Numbered from the stretch's first letter, positions 27,656-36,869 are shown. The stretch is 64,000 nt of DNA from Nostoc desertorum CM1-VF14 (GCA_019359245.1 JAHHHR010000028.1:1-64000); one strand, 5' to 3'. A program made the numbers and translations. The notes: a model not told the origin generated them from the sequence alone.

Positions 27656-29290
27656 CTAAGTGATTACAGTTGGTTTTTCCCGTCCTGTCAGTTCGCGGAT
27701 CTGGGCTATCTCCTCAACAAGGCTAATTAAAGAAGCAAGTGCTTGCTGTGGATCAAGGTCATGTTTGGCTGGATCTGCCTCATAGCTTTCTATATAAACT
27801 CTTAGGGTTGCACCTTGAGTTCCCGTACCAGAAAGTCGCACCACAATACGGGAGCCATCAGTAAAACCAATGCGAATACCCTGTTTTTGGCTAACGCTAC
27901 CATCAACAGGGTCGGTATAACTAAAGTCATCACTGTATTCAACTTGATAGTTACCGAATTGCTTACCTTTAAGAGTTGGTAATAAAGAATGCAGTTTTGC
28001 GATTAAGGTGTTTGCTGGTTCTATTTCTATCCCTTCATAGTCATGGCGGGAGTAATAATTGCGTCCATAAGTTTGCCAGTGTTCCCGGACAATCTGCTCA
28101 ACAGACTGTTGTCGGACTGCTAGGATATTCAGCCAGAACAGAACAGCCCAAAGCCCATCTTTTTCGCGGATATGGTTAGAGCTAGTACCAAAACTTTCTT
28201 CACCGCAGAGGGTAGCTTTACCCGCGTCTAAGAGATTGCCGAAAAACTTCCAACCAGTGGGCGTTTCATAGGATTCAATTCCAATCTGAGCGGCAACTCG
28301 ATCCACAGCTTGACTAGTAGGCATTGATCGCGCTACGCCAGCTAAACCAGAACTATAACCAGGGACTAGCTTGGCGTTTGCGGCTAAGACTGCGAGGCTA
28401 TCGCTAGGAGTGACAAAGAACTTACGCCCTAAGATCATATTGCGATCGCCATCTCCATCAAAAGCGGCCCCAAAGTCTGGCGCATTGTCTCCGTACAAAA
28501 TATCCACCAACTCATGGGCATAAACCAGATTTGGATCAGGGTGTCCGCCTCCAAAGTCTTCTAGGGGTGTACCATTACGGACAGTTCCCACTGGTGCGCC
28601 CAAACGTTTCTCAAAAATGGCATGAGCATAAGGGCCAGCTACCGCATGTAAGGCATCGATGCTGATCCGAAAATTTCCAGAAGTTAATAGTTGGTGAATG
28701 CGATCAAAATCAAACAGGGACTCCATTAACTCTTGATAATCTTGCACAGAGTCAATCACTTCAACTACCGTCTCTCCCAAATGTGATTCACCCAAGGTTT
28801 CTAAATCTACATCTGGTGCTTCCAGAATTTGGTAGCTATTAATTACTTTACTGCGATCGTAGATAGCCTCTGTTACCTTTTCCGGTGCTGGGCCACCGTT
28901 GCCAATGTTATATTTCACACCAAAGTCACCATTTGGCCCGCCCGGATTATGACTAGCAGACAAGATGATGCCACCAATGGCCTCGTACTTGCGAATAATA
29001 GCCGAAGTTGCAGGAGTAGACAAAATCCCCCCCTGACCAACTTTAATCTGCCCAATGCCATTGGCCGCAGCCATTTTTAAAATGATTTGAATGGCTTGGC
29101 GATTATAATAACGACCATCACCACCCAGAACTAGGGTTTGCCCCTGTAATTCCCCTACAGAATCGAAGGTGGATTGGATGAAATTTTCCAGGTAGTGGGG
29201 CTGCTGAAAAGCCTTAACTGCTTTCCGCAGACCAGAAGTACCGGGCTTTTGGTCGCTGAAGGGAGTAGTAGAGACTTTACGAATGTTCAT
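27656..29290 (-). CDS. pgm: alpha-D-glucose phosphate-specific phosphoglucomutase
   Basis: Interconverts glucose-1-phosphate and glucose-6-phosphate, linking glycogen/sucrose metabolism to central carbon. Visible motifs: N-terminal KPGTSGLRKAVKAF, catalytic phosphoserine loop SASHNPGG (Ser113), metal-binding DGDGD (278-282), substrate loop GEESFGTSS and the C-terminal phosphate-binding RLSGTGTQGATLR. At 544 residues it matches the long phosphoglucomutase family rather than the 460-residue ManB type. ATG at 29290 starts directly at the family N-terminus MNIRKVSTTPFSDQKPGTSG. It stands alone, convergent with the TPR gene. Confidence 0.95.
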   Translation of the reverse strand: MNIRKVSTTPFSDQKPGTSGLRKAVKAFQQPHYLENFIQSTFDSVGELQGQTLVLGGDGRYYNRQAIQIILKMAAANGIGQIKVGQGGILSTPATSAIIRKYEAIGGIILSASHNPGGPNGDFGVKYNIGNGGPAPEKVTEAIYDRSKVINSYQILEAPDVDLETLGESHLGETVVEVIDSVQDYQELMESLFDFDRIHQLLTSGNFRISIDALHAVAGPYAHAIFEKRLGAPVGTVRNGTPLEDFGGGHPDPNLVYAHELVDILYGDNAPDFGAAFDGDGDRNMILGRKFFVTPSDSLAVLAANAKLVPGYSSGLAGVARSMPTSQAVDRVAAQIGIESYETPTGWKFFGNLLDAGKATLCGEESFGTSSNHIREKDGLWAVLFWLNILAVRQQSVEQIVREHWQTYGRNYYSRHDYEGIEIEPANTLIAKLHSLLPTLKGKQFGNYQVEYSDDFSYTDPVDGSVSQKQGIRIGFTDGSRIVVRLSGTGTQGATLRVYIESYEADPAKHDLDPQQALASLISLVEEIAQIRELTGREKPTVIT

Positions 29291-29446
29291 AGAGCGTGTT
29301 TAACAAGGCATTTTCTCTTACAGCTTTGCATAAGTTCGTTACAAAAAAAATTGCCCCGTATTAAACCTTTGTGTATCCTCTGTAGCTTTGGACTAGTTCA
29401 TTCTTACGCAAAGCTGTACTAATTACACCTGAATTCTGCTGTTTAC

Positions 29447-29899
29447 TCAGGAAGTTTGCTTTTTTTCTATTTGGTAAGCCTGCAATAGATATTCACCATT
29501 GAAATGAATCAGGTGAGTTGAATCTTCAGCAACCCAAACATCTGTTTCCCAAGCAATCTCTGCCAGATATGCCACCATTGCCTTACGGCTGAGAAATGTT
29601 GTTATCATCACCAGAGGTATTTTGGCACTTCTGAATAAGAATTCAAGTTCCTTCTTCCGTTTAGGATTAATTGGACCATGTGACGTTACAGCTTCAATCA
29701 GTACCAACCAATTATTTTTTGTGAAGTGAATAATCACATCTGGCATTTTGCCGTGGGAATCAATATTAACGCCTAAATCTGCCAATGCTGCTTCATCGAA
29801 GTGGACGAACTTTTCATCTGTATCGCCAACATAGATGAGCTTCCCGTCTGGAGTAAAACGAGAGGCAAAATCATTAATAATTTTTTCAATGAGAATCAC
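29447..29899 (-). CDS. BsuBI/PstI-type restriction endonuclease domain, orphan
   Basis: A 150-residue protein matching only the C-terminal catalytic half of BsuBI/PstI-type enzymes: KLIYVGDTDEKFVHFDEAALADLGV, SHGKMPDVIIHF and LVLIEAVTSHGPINPKRKKEL. PstI-class enzymes are near 320 residues with a separate N-terminal domain, which is absent here. A TAG lies in frame just upstream of the GTG start at 29899, so the missing half is not simply mis-started. No DNA methyltransferase is adjacent. It may be a decayed restriction system or a domesticated domain. The predicted core residues (Asp of PDV, Glu of EAV) are kept. Confidence 0.85.
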   Translation of the reverse strand: MILIEKIINDFASRFTPDGKLIYVGDTDEKFVHFDEAALADLGVNIDSHGKMPDVIIHFTKNNWLVLIEAVTSHGPINPKRKKELEFLFRSAKIPLVMITTFLSRKAMVAYLAEIAWETDVWVAEDSTHLIHFNGEYLLQAYQIEKKQTS

Positions 29900-30039
29900 G
29901 GTCTGTCTTCTTAATTGCTATCAAGTTTATATAGCAATCCTAAAAGATTTGTAAAATCTTCGTTTTTATACTTTGCGCCCTAACTCGCAGGAAGTAAGAA
30001 AGGGTTCAAGTAATTAGTGTAAGTTTATTTAATCAACGC

Positions 30040-31392
30040 TCAAAGAAGCCCTGCTGATTCATATAATCGTTTAACCATTGCTGAAATCCTTGCACCATAA
30101 TCTAAATCTGCTGACCATCGCCCTGATAACTGATCGATTAATGGCGCAATCCCGCGTGTGACAAAGCGAAACCGTGGATCTACTACTTCCTGTACCAAAG
30201 GTTCTAAACTAGCGTAAGCTTTCAAATGTTGGACGTGCGCTCTCACTCCAATTCTGGCACTGGGAAAAGACGCAGCCTCTGAACCACCACCGATCGCACC
30301 TAAGCCTGCAAAGTTATTTTGCTCAGGTCTAATATCACCACCAAACTGTAAAAATCCAGTTTCTACACACATTTGGCAAAAGGCAATATCATAGTTAACC
30401 CCCTCTACTCCTGCCTCTTCCCGATAAAGTTTTGGGATGTCAGGAAACCTTACCAAAGCATTTTGATTATTGTTTCTCAGGAATAATTGTAACTGTACTT
30501 CTGAAGTATTACCGTTGGACATCACCCGGTCAAATTGACCAGGGCAAACCATCAAATTTGAGCGCAAACTGGCAGTCCGAGTTGCAGCATCCCAACTGAC
30601 TGCAACATTAAAATCTCGCAGTTCAATCGCTTTAACATAAACTATTTTGCGATAGGTAATTCGATTAACATTAGCCGCTTTTGTAAGGTCAATCCGTAGA
30701 CGATCTACTAAATCAATGGGAATGTAAGCATTTCCATTAACTAAAACTCCTTGCTCTGAGTAACTTTGACCATTAATATTAATATTAATTGGCGGATAAT
30801 TTGCTTCGGTCGGAGTGCCAGGAGTTGGGTCAATTACACGACTCCAAGTTACCAATCCATCGGCAATCCCCAAAGCAAAATCGCGGCGACGAGTTTGCAG
30901 CAAAGCCCGATCTTCTGGATTGCTGAGAAACCCCACTTGCATCACCAAAGCTGGAAGCGTTGTCTGGCGACAGAATGCTAAACTACCCAAACCGCTATTT
31001 GTATCTGGCTTAACTCCCCGATTCGGTAATTGGGGTACACGGCGCAACAACGCCACTAGTAACTGTTCAGCATTGCTTCTGCGATCGCTATTATTAGCAA
31101 TGTAGAAGACGCTAGCCCCACGCACAGAAGGGCTGCTAGCTGCATCAGATTCAATTTCTAGGGCAACATCACCCCGGCGGCCGCGAGAATTGATCCAAGT
31201 GATAGTTTGGGCGGCACTCAAGTCATCAGGAACCGCCAAAATTTCCAAATTCCGCGCTCTCAGTTCCGTGACAATCAAATCGCGCAGCAGAATCATTTCT
31301 TTCGCTTCACTTGTACCACCTGCGATCGCACCTGGATCGATTCCTCTGGCTTCTTTGCCTCCGTGAGCTGCTGAAATAAAAATACGCCCCAT
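30040..31392 (-). CDS. amidase-like / glucosaminidase fusion cell-wall protein
   Basis: A 450-residue fusion. Residues 1-195 are an Amidase_3 fold (SAAHGG with His10, TSEAKE with Glu29), about 200-290 a copper-amine-oxidase-N-like domain (INGQSYSEQGVLVNGNAYIPID), and about 310-450 a GH73 glucosaminidase with the expected Glu in CVETGFL and the NNFAGLGAIGG motif. Two amidase residues deviate: the second zinc His of the SIHAN-like motif is Glu81 (LEIESDA), and the catalytic Glu before GFLSNP is Gln152 (VMQVGFLSNP). The amidase part may be inactive or only bind peptidoglycan. No signal peptide is seen. It diverges from dnaG. Confidence 0.8.
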   Translation of the reverse strand: MGRIFISAAHGGKEARGIDPGAIAGGTSEAKEMILLRDLIVTELRARNLEILAVPDDLSAAQTITWINSRGRRGDVALEIESDAASSPSVRGASVFYIANNSDRRSNAEQLLVALLRRVPQLPNRGVKPDTNSGLGSLAFCRQTTLPALVMQVGFLSNPEDRALLQTRRRDFALGIADGLVTWSRVIDPTPGTPTEANYPPINININGQSYSEQGVLVNGNAYIPIDLVDRLRIDLTKAANVNRITYRKIVYVKAIELRDFNVAVSWDAATRTASLRSNLMVCPGQFDRVMSNGNTSEVQLQLFLRNNNQNALVRFPDIPKLYREEAGVEGVNYDIAFCQMCVETGFLQFGGDIRPEQNNFAGLGAIGGGSEAASFPSARIGVRAHVQHLKAYASLEPLVQEVVDPRFRFVTRGIAPLIDQLSGRWSADLDYGARISAMVKRLYESAGLL

Positions 31393-31533
31393 TTTAAGTA
31401 TTTCCTCTGATAAAATTAAGTGTAAGCAATTCTATAAATCATTCTTGGTCTAGCAACAAGAATATAATAGCTATCAGTTGGGAAACGCACCGCAGTGTTA
31501 ACTACTAACCCATGAATTGATAAATAGACTAGA

Positions 31534-33477
31534 ATGCAAATTCCCCGCTTGCACCCAGACACAATTGAAGAAGTTAAACTACGGGCTGACATTGTAGATG
31601 TTGTATCCGAATACGTAGTTTTACGCAAACGCGGAAAGGATTTTGTCGGTTTGTGCCCCTTCCACGATGAGAAATCTCCCAGTTTCACCGTCAGCCAGAC
31701 TAAGCAAATGTACTATTGCTTCGGCTGTCAAGCCGGAGGAAATGCCATTAAGTTTGTCATGGAGTTGGGGAAGCGCTCTTTTGCTGATGTGGTGCTGGAT
31801 TTAGCACGGCGTTACCAAGTACCTGTACAAACTCTAGAACCCGAACAACGTCAAGAATTACAGCGTCAGCTATCTTTGCGTGAGCAGTTGTATGAAGTTC
31901 TGGCAACGTCCGCCCAGTTTTATCAACACGCCTTGAGACAATCACAAGGGCAAAAGGCACTTGAATATTTGCAATCTAACCGCCAACTCAAAGAAGAAAC
32001 TATACAGCAATTTGGCTTAGGTTATGCCCCCGCAGGTTGGGAAACTCTCTATCGTTATCTAGTGGAAGATAAACACTATCCAGCACAGATACTAGAAAAA
32101 GCGGGATTGATTAAGCCACGCAGGGAAGGGGGTGGTTATTATGATGTATTCCGCGATCGCTTGATGATTCCCATCCGCGACTTCCAAGGGCGTGTCATTG
32201 CCTTTGGTGGTAGAACCTTGACTGATGAGCAGCCTAAATATCTGAATTCACCAGAAACCGAACTTTTTAGTAAAGGTAAAACATTATTTGCCCTCGATCA
32301 AGCCAAAGGTGGGATTTCTCAACTCGATCAAGCCGTGGTAGTAGAGGGATATTTTGATGCGATCGCTCTCCACGCGGCTGGTATTAATAACACAGTCGCC
32401 TCCCTTGGTACAGCCTTAAGCTTAGAACAAGTCCGGTTAATATTACGCTACACCGAATCAAAACAATTAGTACTCAACTTTGATGCTGATAAAGCCGGAA
32501 CCAATGCCGCCGAACGTGCGATCGGTGAAATTGCCGAACTAGCATACAAAGGCGAAGTTCAGCTAAAGATTCTCAATTTACCCGATGGTAAAGATGCTGA
32601 TGAATACTTGCATAGCCACACTCCAGAAGATTATGCAGAACTGCTAAAAAATGCGCCACTGTGGTTAGACTGGCAGATTCAGCAAATTATTCAAGATCGT
32701 GATTTGAGACAGGCTACTGATTTTCAGCAAGTAACTCAGCAATTAGTCAAATTACTTAAAAATATAGTTAACAGCGATACACGCAACTATTACGTTTCCT
32801 ACTGTGCAGAAATACTCAGTTTGGGAGATACCAGACTTATACCCTTAAGAGTCGAAAATCTGCTAACTCAAATTGCTCCAGCTACGGCTACATATTCCAA
32901 GCCCGTGTCGGCCAGGAAGGCATGGGGAGCTAGCAAAGTTTCTCACGCTCCACTTCCTACAGAACGCAACCTTTTAGAACACGCAGAGGCGTTATTGCTA
33001 AGGATTTACTTACATTGTCCTGAACAGCGTCAAGCGATTATTGCCGAACTAGAGGAGCGAAATTTGCAATTTAGCCTTTCTCACCACCGATTTTTATGGC
33101 AACAGATTTTAGAAATCTCATCCGTTGATGTAGAAACGAGAAATTTTGCGTCTCAACCAGATTTAATTTCCCGCTTGCAAGACCATTTTTTAGAATTTAG
33201 CAATGAGATGGGGTTAATTTCCCATTTATTTCATGTAGATGAAAAAAACCAGAAAGAAATACTTCGGACTCCACAAGTAGTTCAAGCTGCGATCGCTTGT
33301 ATGGATTTAGTAATGCTTGAAAAACGCTATCGCCACTTTTTGGAACTATGGCAACAAACTGATCCCGAAGCTGAACCAGAGCGATATCAATCCTATTATC
33401 AGGCTTTCTACGCTGAAAAAATCAAGCTGCAACAAATAGACCGACAACGGTTATTTTCCATTACAGAGTTATTGTAG
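31534..33477 (+). CDS. dnaG: DNA primase
   Basis: Makes RNA primers at the replication fork. The CHC2 zinc ribbon is at the N-terminus (Cys41, His44, Cys62, Cys65), followed by the primase core with FGGRTL and a TOPRIM domain (VVEGYFDAIAL, then NFDADKAG), and a C-terminal DnaB-binding helical region. The 647 residues are in the normal range. ATG at 31534 fits the family start (MQIPRLHPDTIEEVKLRADIVDVV). The 140-base gap to the divergent amidase-like gene must hold both promoters. No rpoD or rpsU is adjacent, unlike the proteobacterial macromolecular synthesis operon. Confidence 0.96.
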   Translation: MQIPRLHPDTIEEVKLRADIVDVVSEYVVLRKRGKDFVGLCPFHDEKSPSFTVSQTKQMYYCFGCQAGGNAIKFVMELGKRSFADVVLDLARRYQVPVQTLEPEQRQELQRQLSLREQLYEVLATSAQFYQHALRQSQGQKALEYLQSNRQLKEETIQQFGLGYAPAGWETLYRYLVEDKHYPAQILEKAGLIKPRREGGGYYDVFRDRLMIPIRDFQGRVIAFGGRTLTDEQPKYLNSPETELFSKGKTLFALDQAKGGISQLDQAVVVEGYFDAIALHAAGINNTVASLGTALSLEQVRLILRYTESKQLVLNFDADKAGTNAAERAIGEIAELAYKGEVQLKILNLPDGKDADEYLHSHTPEDYAELLKNAPLWLDWQIQQIIQDRDLRQATDFQQVTQQLVKLLKNIVNSDTRNYYVSYCAEILSLGDTRLIPLRVENLLTQIAPATATYSKPVSARKAWGASKVSHAPLPTERNLLEHAEALLLRIYLHCPEQRQAIIAELEERNLQFSLSHHRFLWQQILEISSVDVETRNFASQPDLISRLQDHFLEFSNEMGLISHLFHVDEKNQKEILRTPQVVQAAIACMDLVMLEKRYRHFLELWQQTDPEAEPERYQSYYQAFYAEKIKLQQIDRQRLFSITELL

Positions 33478-33492
33478 TTTCGGAACCTACAG

Positions 33493-34098
33493 CTAGATTT
33501 TAAACACTAAATAGACAAAGTAAAAATAAGTTTCTCGGCTCAAAAACTCCATCTGACTGTGAAAACTGCGATAGCGGGTAGTCGGTGTGGGAGACGAATG
33601 TGCATCCATTCCTAAGCCTTGTGCCATTAATACGGCTCGCTTCATATGCAATGGATCACTAACAATAAGAAACTTGGTTAATTGGTGAGCATTCGCTACT
33701 TCCAAAGCATTTTTGAGGTTCTGGTGAGTTGTGCGAGATTCAGTTTCAGTGAAAATGTCAGCAGCTTTTACCTGTTGTGCGAGTGCATAATTTTTTCCAA
33801 CTATAGCTTCAGATGGTTCATTACTCTCGCCAACTCCGCCAGTAAAAATGATCGTCTTAACATATCCATTTTTATATAAGTTAATGGCGTGGTTGATTCG
33901 CTCTCTGAAAACAGGAGATGGTTCTTGTCCCCAAACTGCCGCTCCTAAAACAATTGCTGCATCTGCCTTGATATTATTAGTACTGCTGCCATATAAGTAA
34001 ATACTTGAGGCTGTAGATGCGATCGCTAGCAACAAGGCAGATATCAAAGCCAGTGCAACCAAAACTAACCATTTTTTGGGAATTTTGTAATTGAGCAT
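33493..34098 (-). CDS. YdcF/SanA-like DUF218 family protein
   Basis: A 201-residue protein with one N-terminal membrane helix (about 10-32) and a DUF218 domain: ADAAIVLGAAV, NHAINLYKNGYVKTIIFTGG, ESRTTHQNLKNALEVA and FLIVSDPLHMKRA. SanA/YdcF proteins influence envelope integrity in enterobacteria; the biochemical activity is uncertain. It is convergent with dnaG, with only 15 bases between stops. The ATG at 34098 (MLNYKIPKKWLVLVALAL) precedes the membrane helix directly. Confidence 0.85.
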   Translation of the reverse strand: MLNYKIPKKWLVLVALALISALLLAIASTASSIYLYGSSTNNIKADAAIVLGAAVWGQEPSPVFRERINHAINLYKNGYVKTIIFTGGVGESNEPSEAIVGKNYALAQQVKAADIFTETESRTTHQNLKNALEVANAHQLTKFLIVSDPLHMKRAVLMAQGLGMDAHSSPTPTTRYRSFHSQMEFLSRETYFYFVYLVFKI

Positions 34099-34142
34099 GG
34101 GGCGTTGTGCTATTTTTCATTCTTAGTTTCAATATCTAAGCT

Positions 34143-34190
34143 AAGTGCGTAAGTCCTAACAGTAGTGTCTCTATTAGGATTTACGCACTT
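34143..34190. repeat. long inverted repeat with GTGCGTAAGTCCTAA arms
   Basis: AAGTGCGTAAGTCCTAA (34143-34159) pairs with TTAGGATTTACGCACTT (34174-34190); only one position is not Watson-Crick, and in RNA it is a G-U pair. The arm word recurs near 273 and 34304, so it is a dispersed repeat end, perhaps of a MITE-like unit. A GC-rich Nostoc palindromic repeat follows at 34205-34275. Confidence 0.7.
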
Positions 34191-34396
34191 GTGACGAAAA
34201 ACCAAGCCTTGGCGATTACTTCGCTTCTCTACGTTCGCGCAGCGTGTCGCAGACAGACGCTCCGCGAACGCTCGTAATGACGTAAAATCATAGTTTGTGC
34301 GTAAGTCCTGGCTATAAAGTCAAGTTCAAGAGCAGGTTGAAAGTGAATTTAACCGCTTAGGAATGTTGCTGAAAGAGTAATCCTTAAGAACGAAAA

Positions 34397-35740
34397 TTAG
34401 CGATCGCGTTTAGCAGAACGGCGCGATGCCGACGAACGCGCACCAGGCTTATCCCCATTCGTGGCAGGTGGCGCTGCCTTACGTTTAGCCGATTTCTGTA
34501 GTAACGGTTTAGGAGCACCAGCCGGACGCTTATCACCTCCAGGCTTGGCTCTGTGTTGCCGTCCACTTGGGATTGCTTCTGGCTTGGTATCGGGATTAAG
34601 CGCAAAACCAGCCACTACTTCCCTTGGTAAGCGCTGCTGAATCAGTTTTTCGATATCTGTCAATAGAGGGTATTCATCAACAGACACCAGCGACACGGCT
34701 TCACCTGATGCGCCAGCGCGGCCAGTACGCCCAATGCGATGAACATAATCTTCCGGTACATTGGGTAGATCGAAGTTGACTACATGGGGCAGTTCGCTGA
34801 TATCAAGACCCCTAGCAGCAATGTCTGTCGCCACCAATACCTGTAAGCTGCCATTTTTGAACTTCGCCAGAGCATTGGTACGCACCGGCTGGCTCTTATT
34901 CCCGTGGATTGCCAGTGCTTGAATACGGTCTTCGCCCAATTGCTTAACCAAACGATCAGCGCCATACTTAGTGCGGGTAAACACTAGCACTTGATACCAA
35001 TTATCTCGGCGGATCAAGTGAGCAAGTAATTGGCGTTTCTTGTCACGGTCTACGTGGTAAATTTTTTGTGCGATCGTCTCGGCGGTAACGTTGCGGCGTG
35101 CTACCTCAATCATCGTCGGGTTATTAAGCAGCCCGGCGGCGAGTGCCTTAATTTTGTCCGAGAAAGTAGCGAAGAATAGCAAATTTTGTCGCTGTTTGGG
35201 CAAGAGTGAGAGGATGCGGCGGATATCATGAATAAAGCCCATGTCCAGCATCCGATCTGCTTCATCTAGCACCAAAACCTCAATATGCGACAGGTTCAGC
35301 GTGCCCTGCTGTACATGGTCTAACAGTCGCCCTGGAGTAGCGACTAGAATATCCACTCGATTCTTCAAACGCTGTTTTTGCAGATTAATACCGACTCCAC
35401 CGAACATCACCATCGAGTTTAGCTGCAAGTACTTACCGTACTCGCGCACGCTTTCTTCTACCTGGGCGGCGAGTTCACGAGTCGGGGTAAGAATCAGCGC
35501 CCGGATCGGTGGGTATCCCTTATATGTACCTTTGGTGCTCTTGTCAGACGACAACCGATGCAGAAGCGGTAGGGTAAAACTAGCGGTTTTTCCAGTGCCA
35601 GTTTGTGCCCCAGCTAGCAAATCGCTACCCGACAAGACGGCAGGAATCGCCTGTATTTGAATTGGTGTGGGTTCGGTGTACCCGCGTTCGGTAACCGCAC
35701 GGATAATTTCATTGGACAAGCCGAGAGTAGAAAAAGACAT
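34397..35740 (-). CDS. crhC: DEAD-box RNA helicase, CrhC-like (FAT motif III)
   Basis: A 447-residue RhlE/CrhC-type helicase: Q motif PTPIQIQAIP, Walker A AQTGTGKT (45-52), DEAD (159-162), HRIGRTGRAG, and a basic tail rich in Lys, Pro and Arg. Motif III is FAT (190-192) where nearly all DEAD-box proteins have SAT; as I recall, this substitution was described for the cold-shock helicase CrhC of Anabaena, which supports the name. The start at 35740 (MSFSTLGLSNEIIRAV) is the family start; the longer frame from 35866 adds unrelated residues. It diverges from infC, consistent with a translation or cold-response locus. Confidence 0.85.
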   Translation of the reverse strand: MSFSTLGLSNEIIRAVTERGYTEPTPIQIQAIPAVLSGSDLLAGAQTGTGKTASFTLPLLHRLSSDKSTKGTYKGYPPIRALILTPTRELAAQVEESVREYGKYLQLNSMVMFGGVGINLQKQRLKNRVDILVATPGRLLDHVQQGTLNLSHIEVLVLDEADRMLDMGFIHDIRRILSLLPKQRQNLLFFATFSDKIKALAAGLLNNPTMIEVARRNVTAETIAQKIYHVDRDKKRQLLAHLIRRDNWYQVLVFTRTKYGADRLVKQLGEDRIQALAIHGNKSQPVRTNALAKFKNGSLQVLVATDIAARGLDISELPHVVNFDLPNVPEDYVHRIGRTGRAGASGEAVSLVSVDEYPLLTDIEKLIQQRLPREVVAGFALNPDTKPEAIPSGRQHRAKPGGDKRPAGAPKPLLQKSAKRKAAPPATNGDKPGARSSASRRSAKRDR

Positions 35741-35976
35741 AGAACTCCAAAAATAACATCGGCCTGTCGCCAATGGCGGCGTCAGTCTTAGGCGGACGGA
35801 TAAAAAAGCGTTGAAAGGCTGATGGGCAATAGCGCAAAGACTGAAGAGCGAGTGCCGCAATTCCACATTTTAACAGATTGTAGTGGATTGTGTGGTTAAA
35901 GTTGCTCTAATTCAGCGTTGTGTTAAATTAGCATTACTTGGAATGTAAAATGTTGAACAATTAGGAGAAATTCGTT

Positions 35977-36465
35977 ATCGCAATCCAAAAGCAACTGATT
36001 AATTCACAAATCAAGTCACCTAGCGTCTTCTTGATTGACCATGAGAATAACAATCGTGGTCTGATCGACACCAATGAGGCGCTACAGCTAGCCGAGAGCT
36101 TAGAGCTTGACTTAGTTGTAGTTTCCCAAGGTAAAGAGGCTCCAATCGCTAAAATTCTCAACTATGGCAAGCTTCAGTATCAAAAGAAAAAACGTCAGAG
36201 CCAGAGTGCTAGACCCACGGTAAAGGAAGTGCGATTTGGCCTAAACGTGGGCGTGGCTGATTACAATTTACGCATCCAACAAGCAGGTGAGTGGTTGAGT
36301 AAAGGCGATTCAGTCAAATTTGCCATCCGTTTACGAGGCCGAGAACATCAATATCGTGACAAAGCAGGAGAACTGCTAGACCGAATTGCAAATGATCTCA
36401 GTCAAGTAGGTAAAATCCAGTCGCTGGATAAACGCGCACTAGTTGTTCAAGTGATTCCTGCCTAG
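35977..36465 (+). CDS. infC: translation initiation factor IF-3, non-canonical AUC start
   Basis: A 162-residue IF-3: N-domain (VFLIDHENNNRGLIDTNEALQLAESLELDLVVVS, then PIAKILNYGKLQYQKKKRQ) and C-domain (VKEVRFGLNVGVADYNLRIQQAGEWLSKGDSVKFAIRLRGREHQY). The first ATG, at 36031, would cut off conserved N-terminal residues. Upstream in frame, after the TAG at 35962, there is AGGAG (35963-35967) and then ATC at 35977, nine bases further, which starts the conserved AIQKQLINSQIKSP. No ATG, GTG or TTG is available there. infC is known for AUU-type starts that IF-3 itself rejects, giving autoregulation, so AUC is the best reading. Confidence 0.85.
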   Translation: MAIQKQLINSQIKSPSVFLIDHENNNRGLIDTNEALQLAESLELDLVVVSQGKEAPIAKILNYGKLQYQKKKRQSQSARPTVKEVRFGLNVGVADYNLRIQQAGEWLSKGDSVKFAIRLRGREHQYRDKAGELLDRIANDLSQVGKIQSLDKRALVVQVIPA

Positions 36466-36565
36466 TTAATCTTGCGATCGCTAGAGCATATATTGGTGAA
36501 AGCCTGTTAGGAACAAAAAAGCTGGAGGCAACACTGTAGCTTCTATGGAAAAAACATTGAGATTC

Positions 36566-36595
36566 TCCCCACTGAAGACAGCAAGGGGATTTTTT
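36566..36595 (+). terminator. terminator after infC
   Basis: TCCCC (36566-36570) and GGGGA (36585-36589) enclose a 14-base loop and are followed by six T. The stem is short, so it is weaker than the hairpin at 36755. Confidence 0.55.
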
Positions 36596-36754
36596 CACTG
36601 TCTATTTGAGTCACGCTTGTACAGAGCTACACTCGAAATGAAGATGGAACCTTAAACCAGTAGGGGGTGCTATAGCCCCAAGTACTGAGACATCGAAAAA
36701 TCTCACATTTTTTCTACGAATATTGATAGAGCTAACCCCATCTCTGTGAAACTT

Positions 36755-36787
36755 AAAGCCGCACCTTCAAATGTCGGTGCGGCTTTT
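36755..36787 (+). terminator. strong intrinsic terminator
   Basis: AAAGCCGCACC (36755-36765) pairs perfectly with GGTGCGGCTTT (36776-36786), followed by T. It lies 290 bases after infC, past a first terminator, so it may end a short untranslated RNA from about 36600 or act as a back-up for infC. Confidence 0.85.
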
Positions 36788-36869
36788 GGATTTATTCTTA
36801 AATTCAAAGCAAGAGAGTTTTACCTATAATCAGAGGCACTGGAGGATTAAAAATCTTTTCATTTTATCG

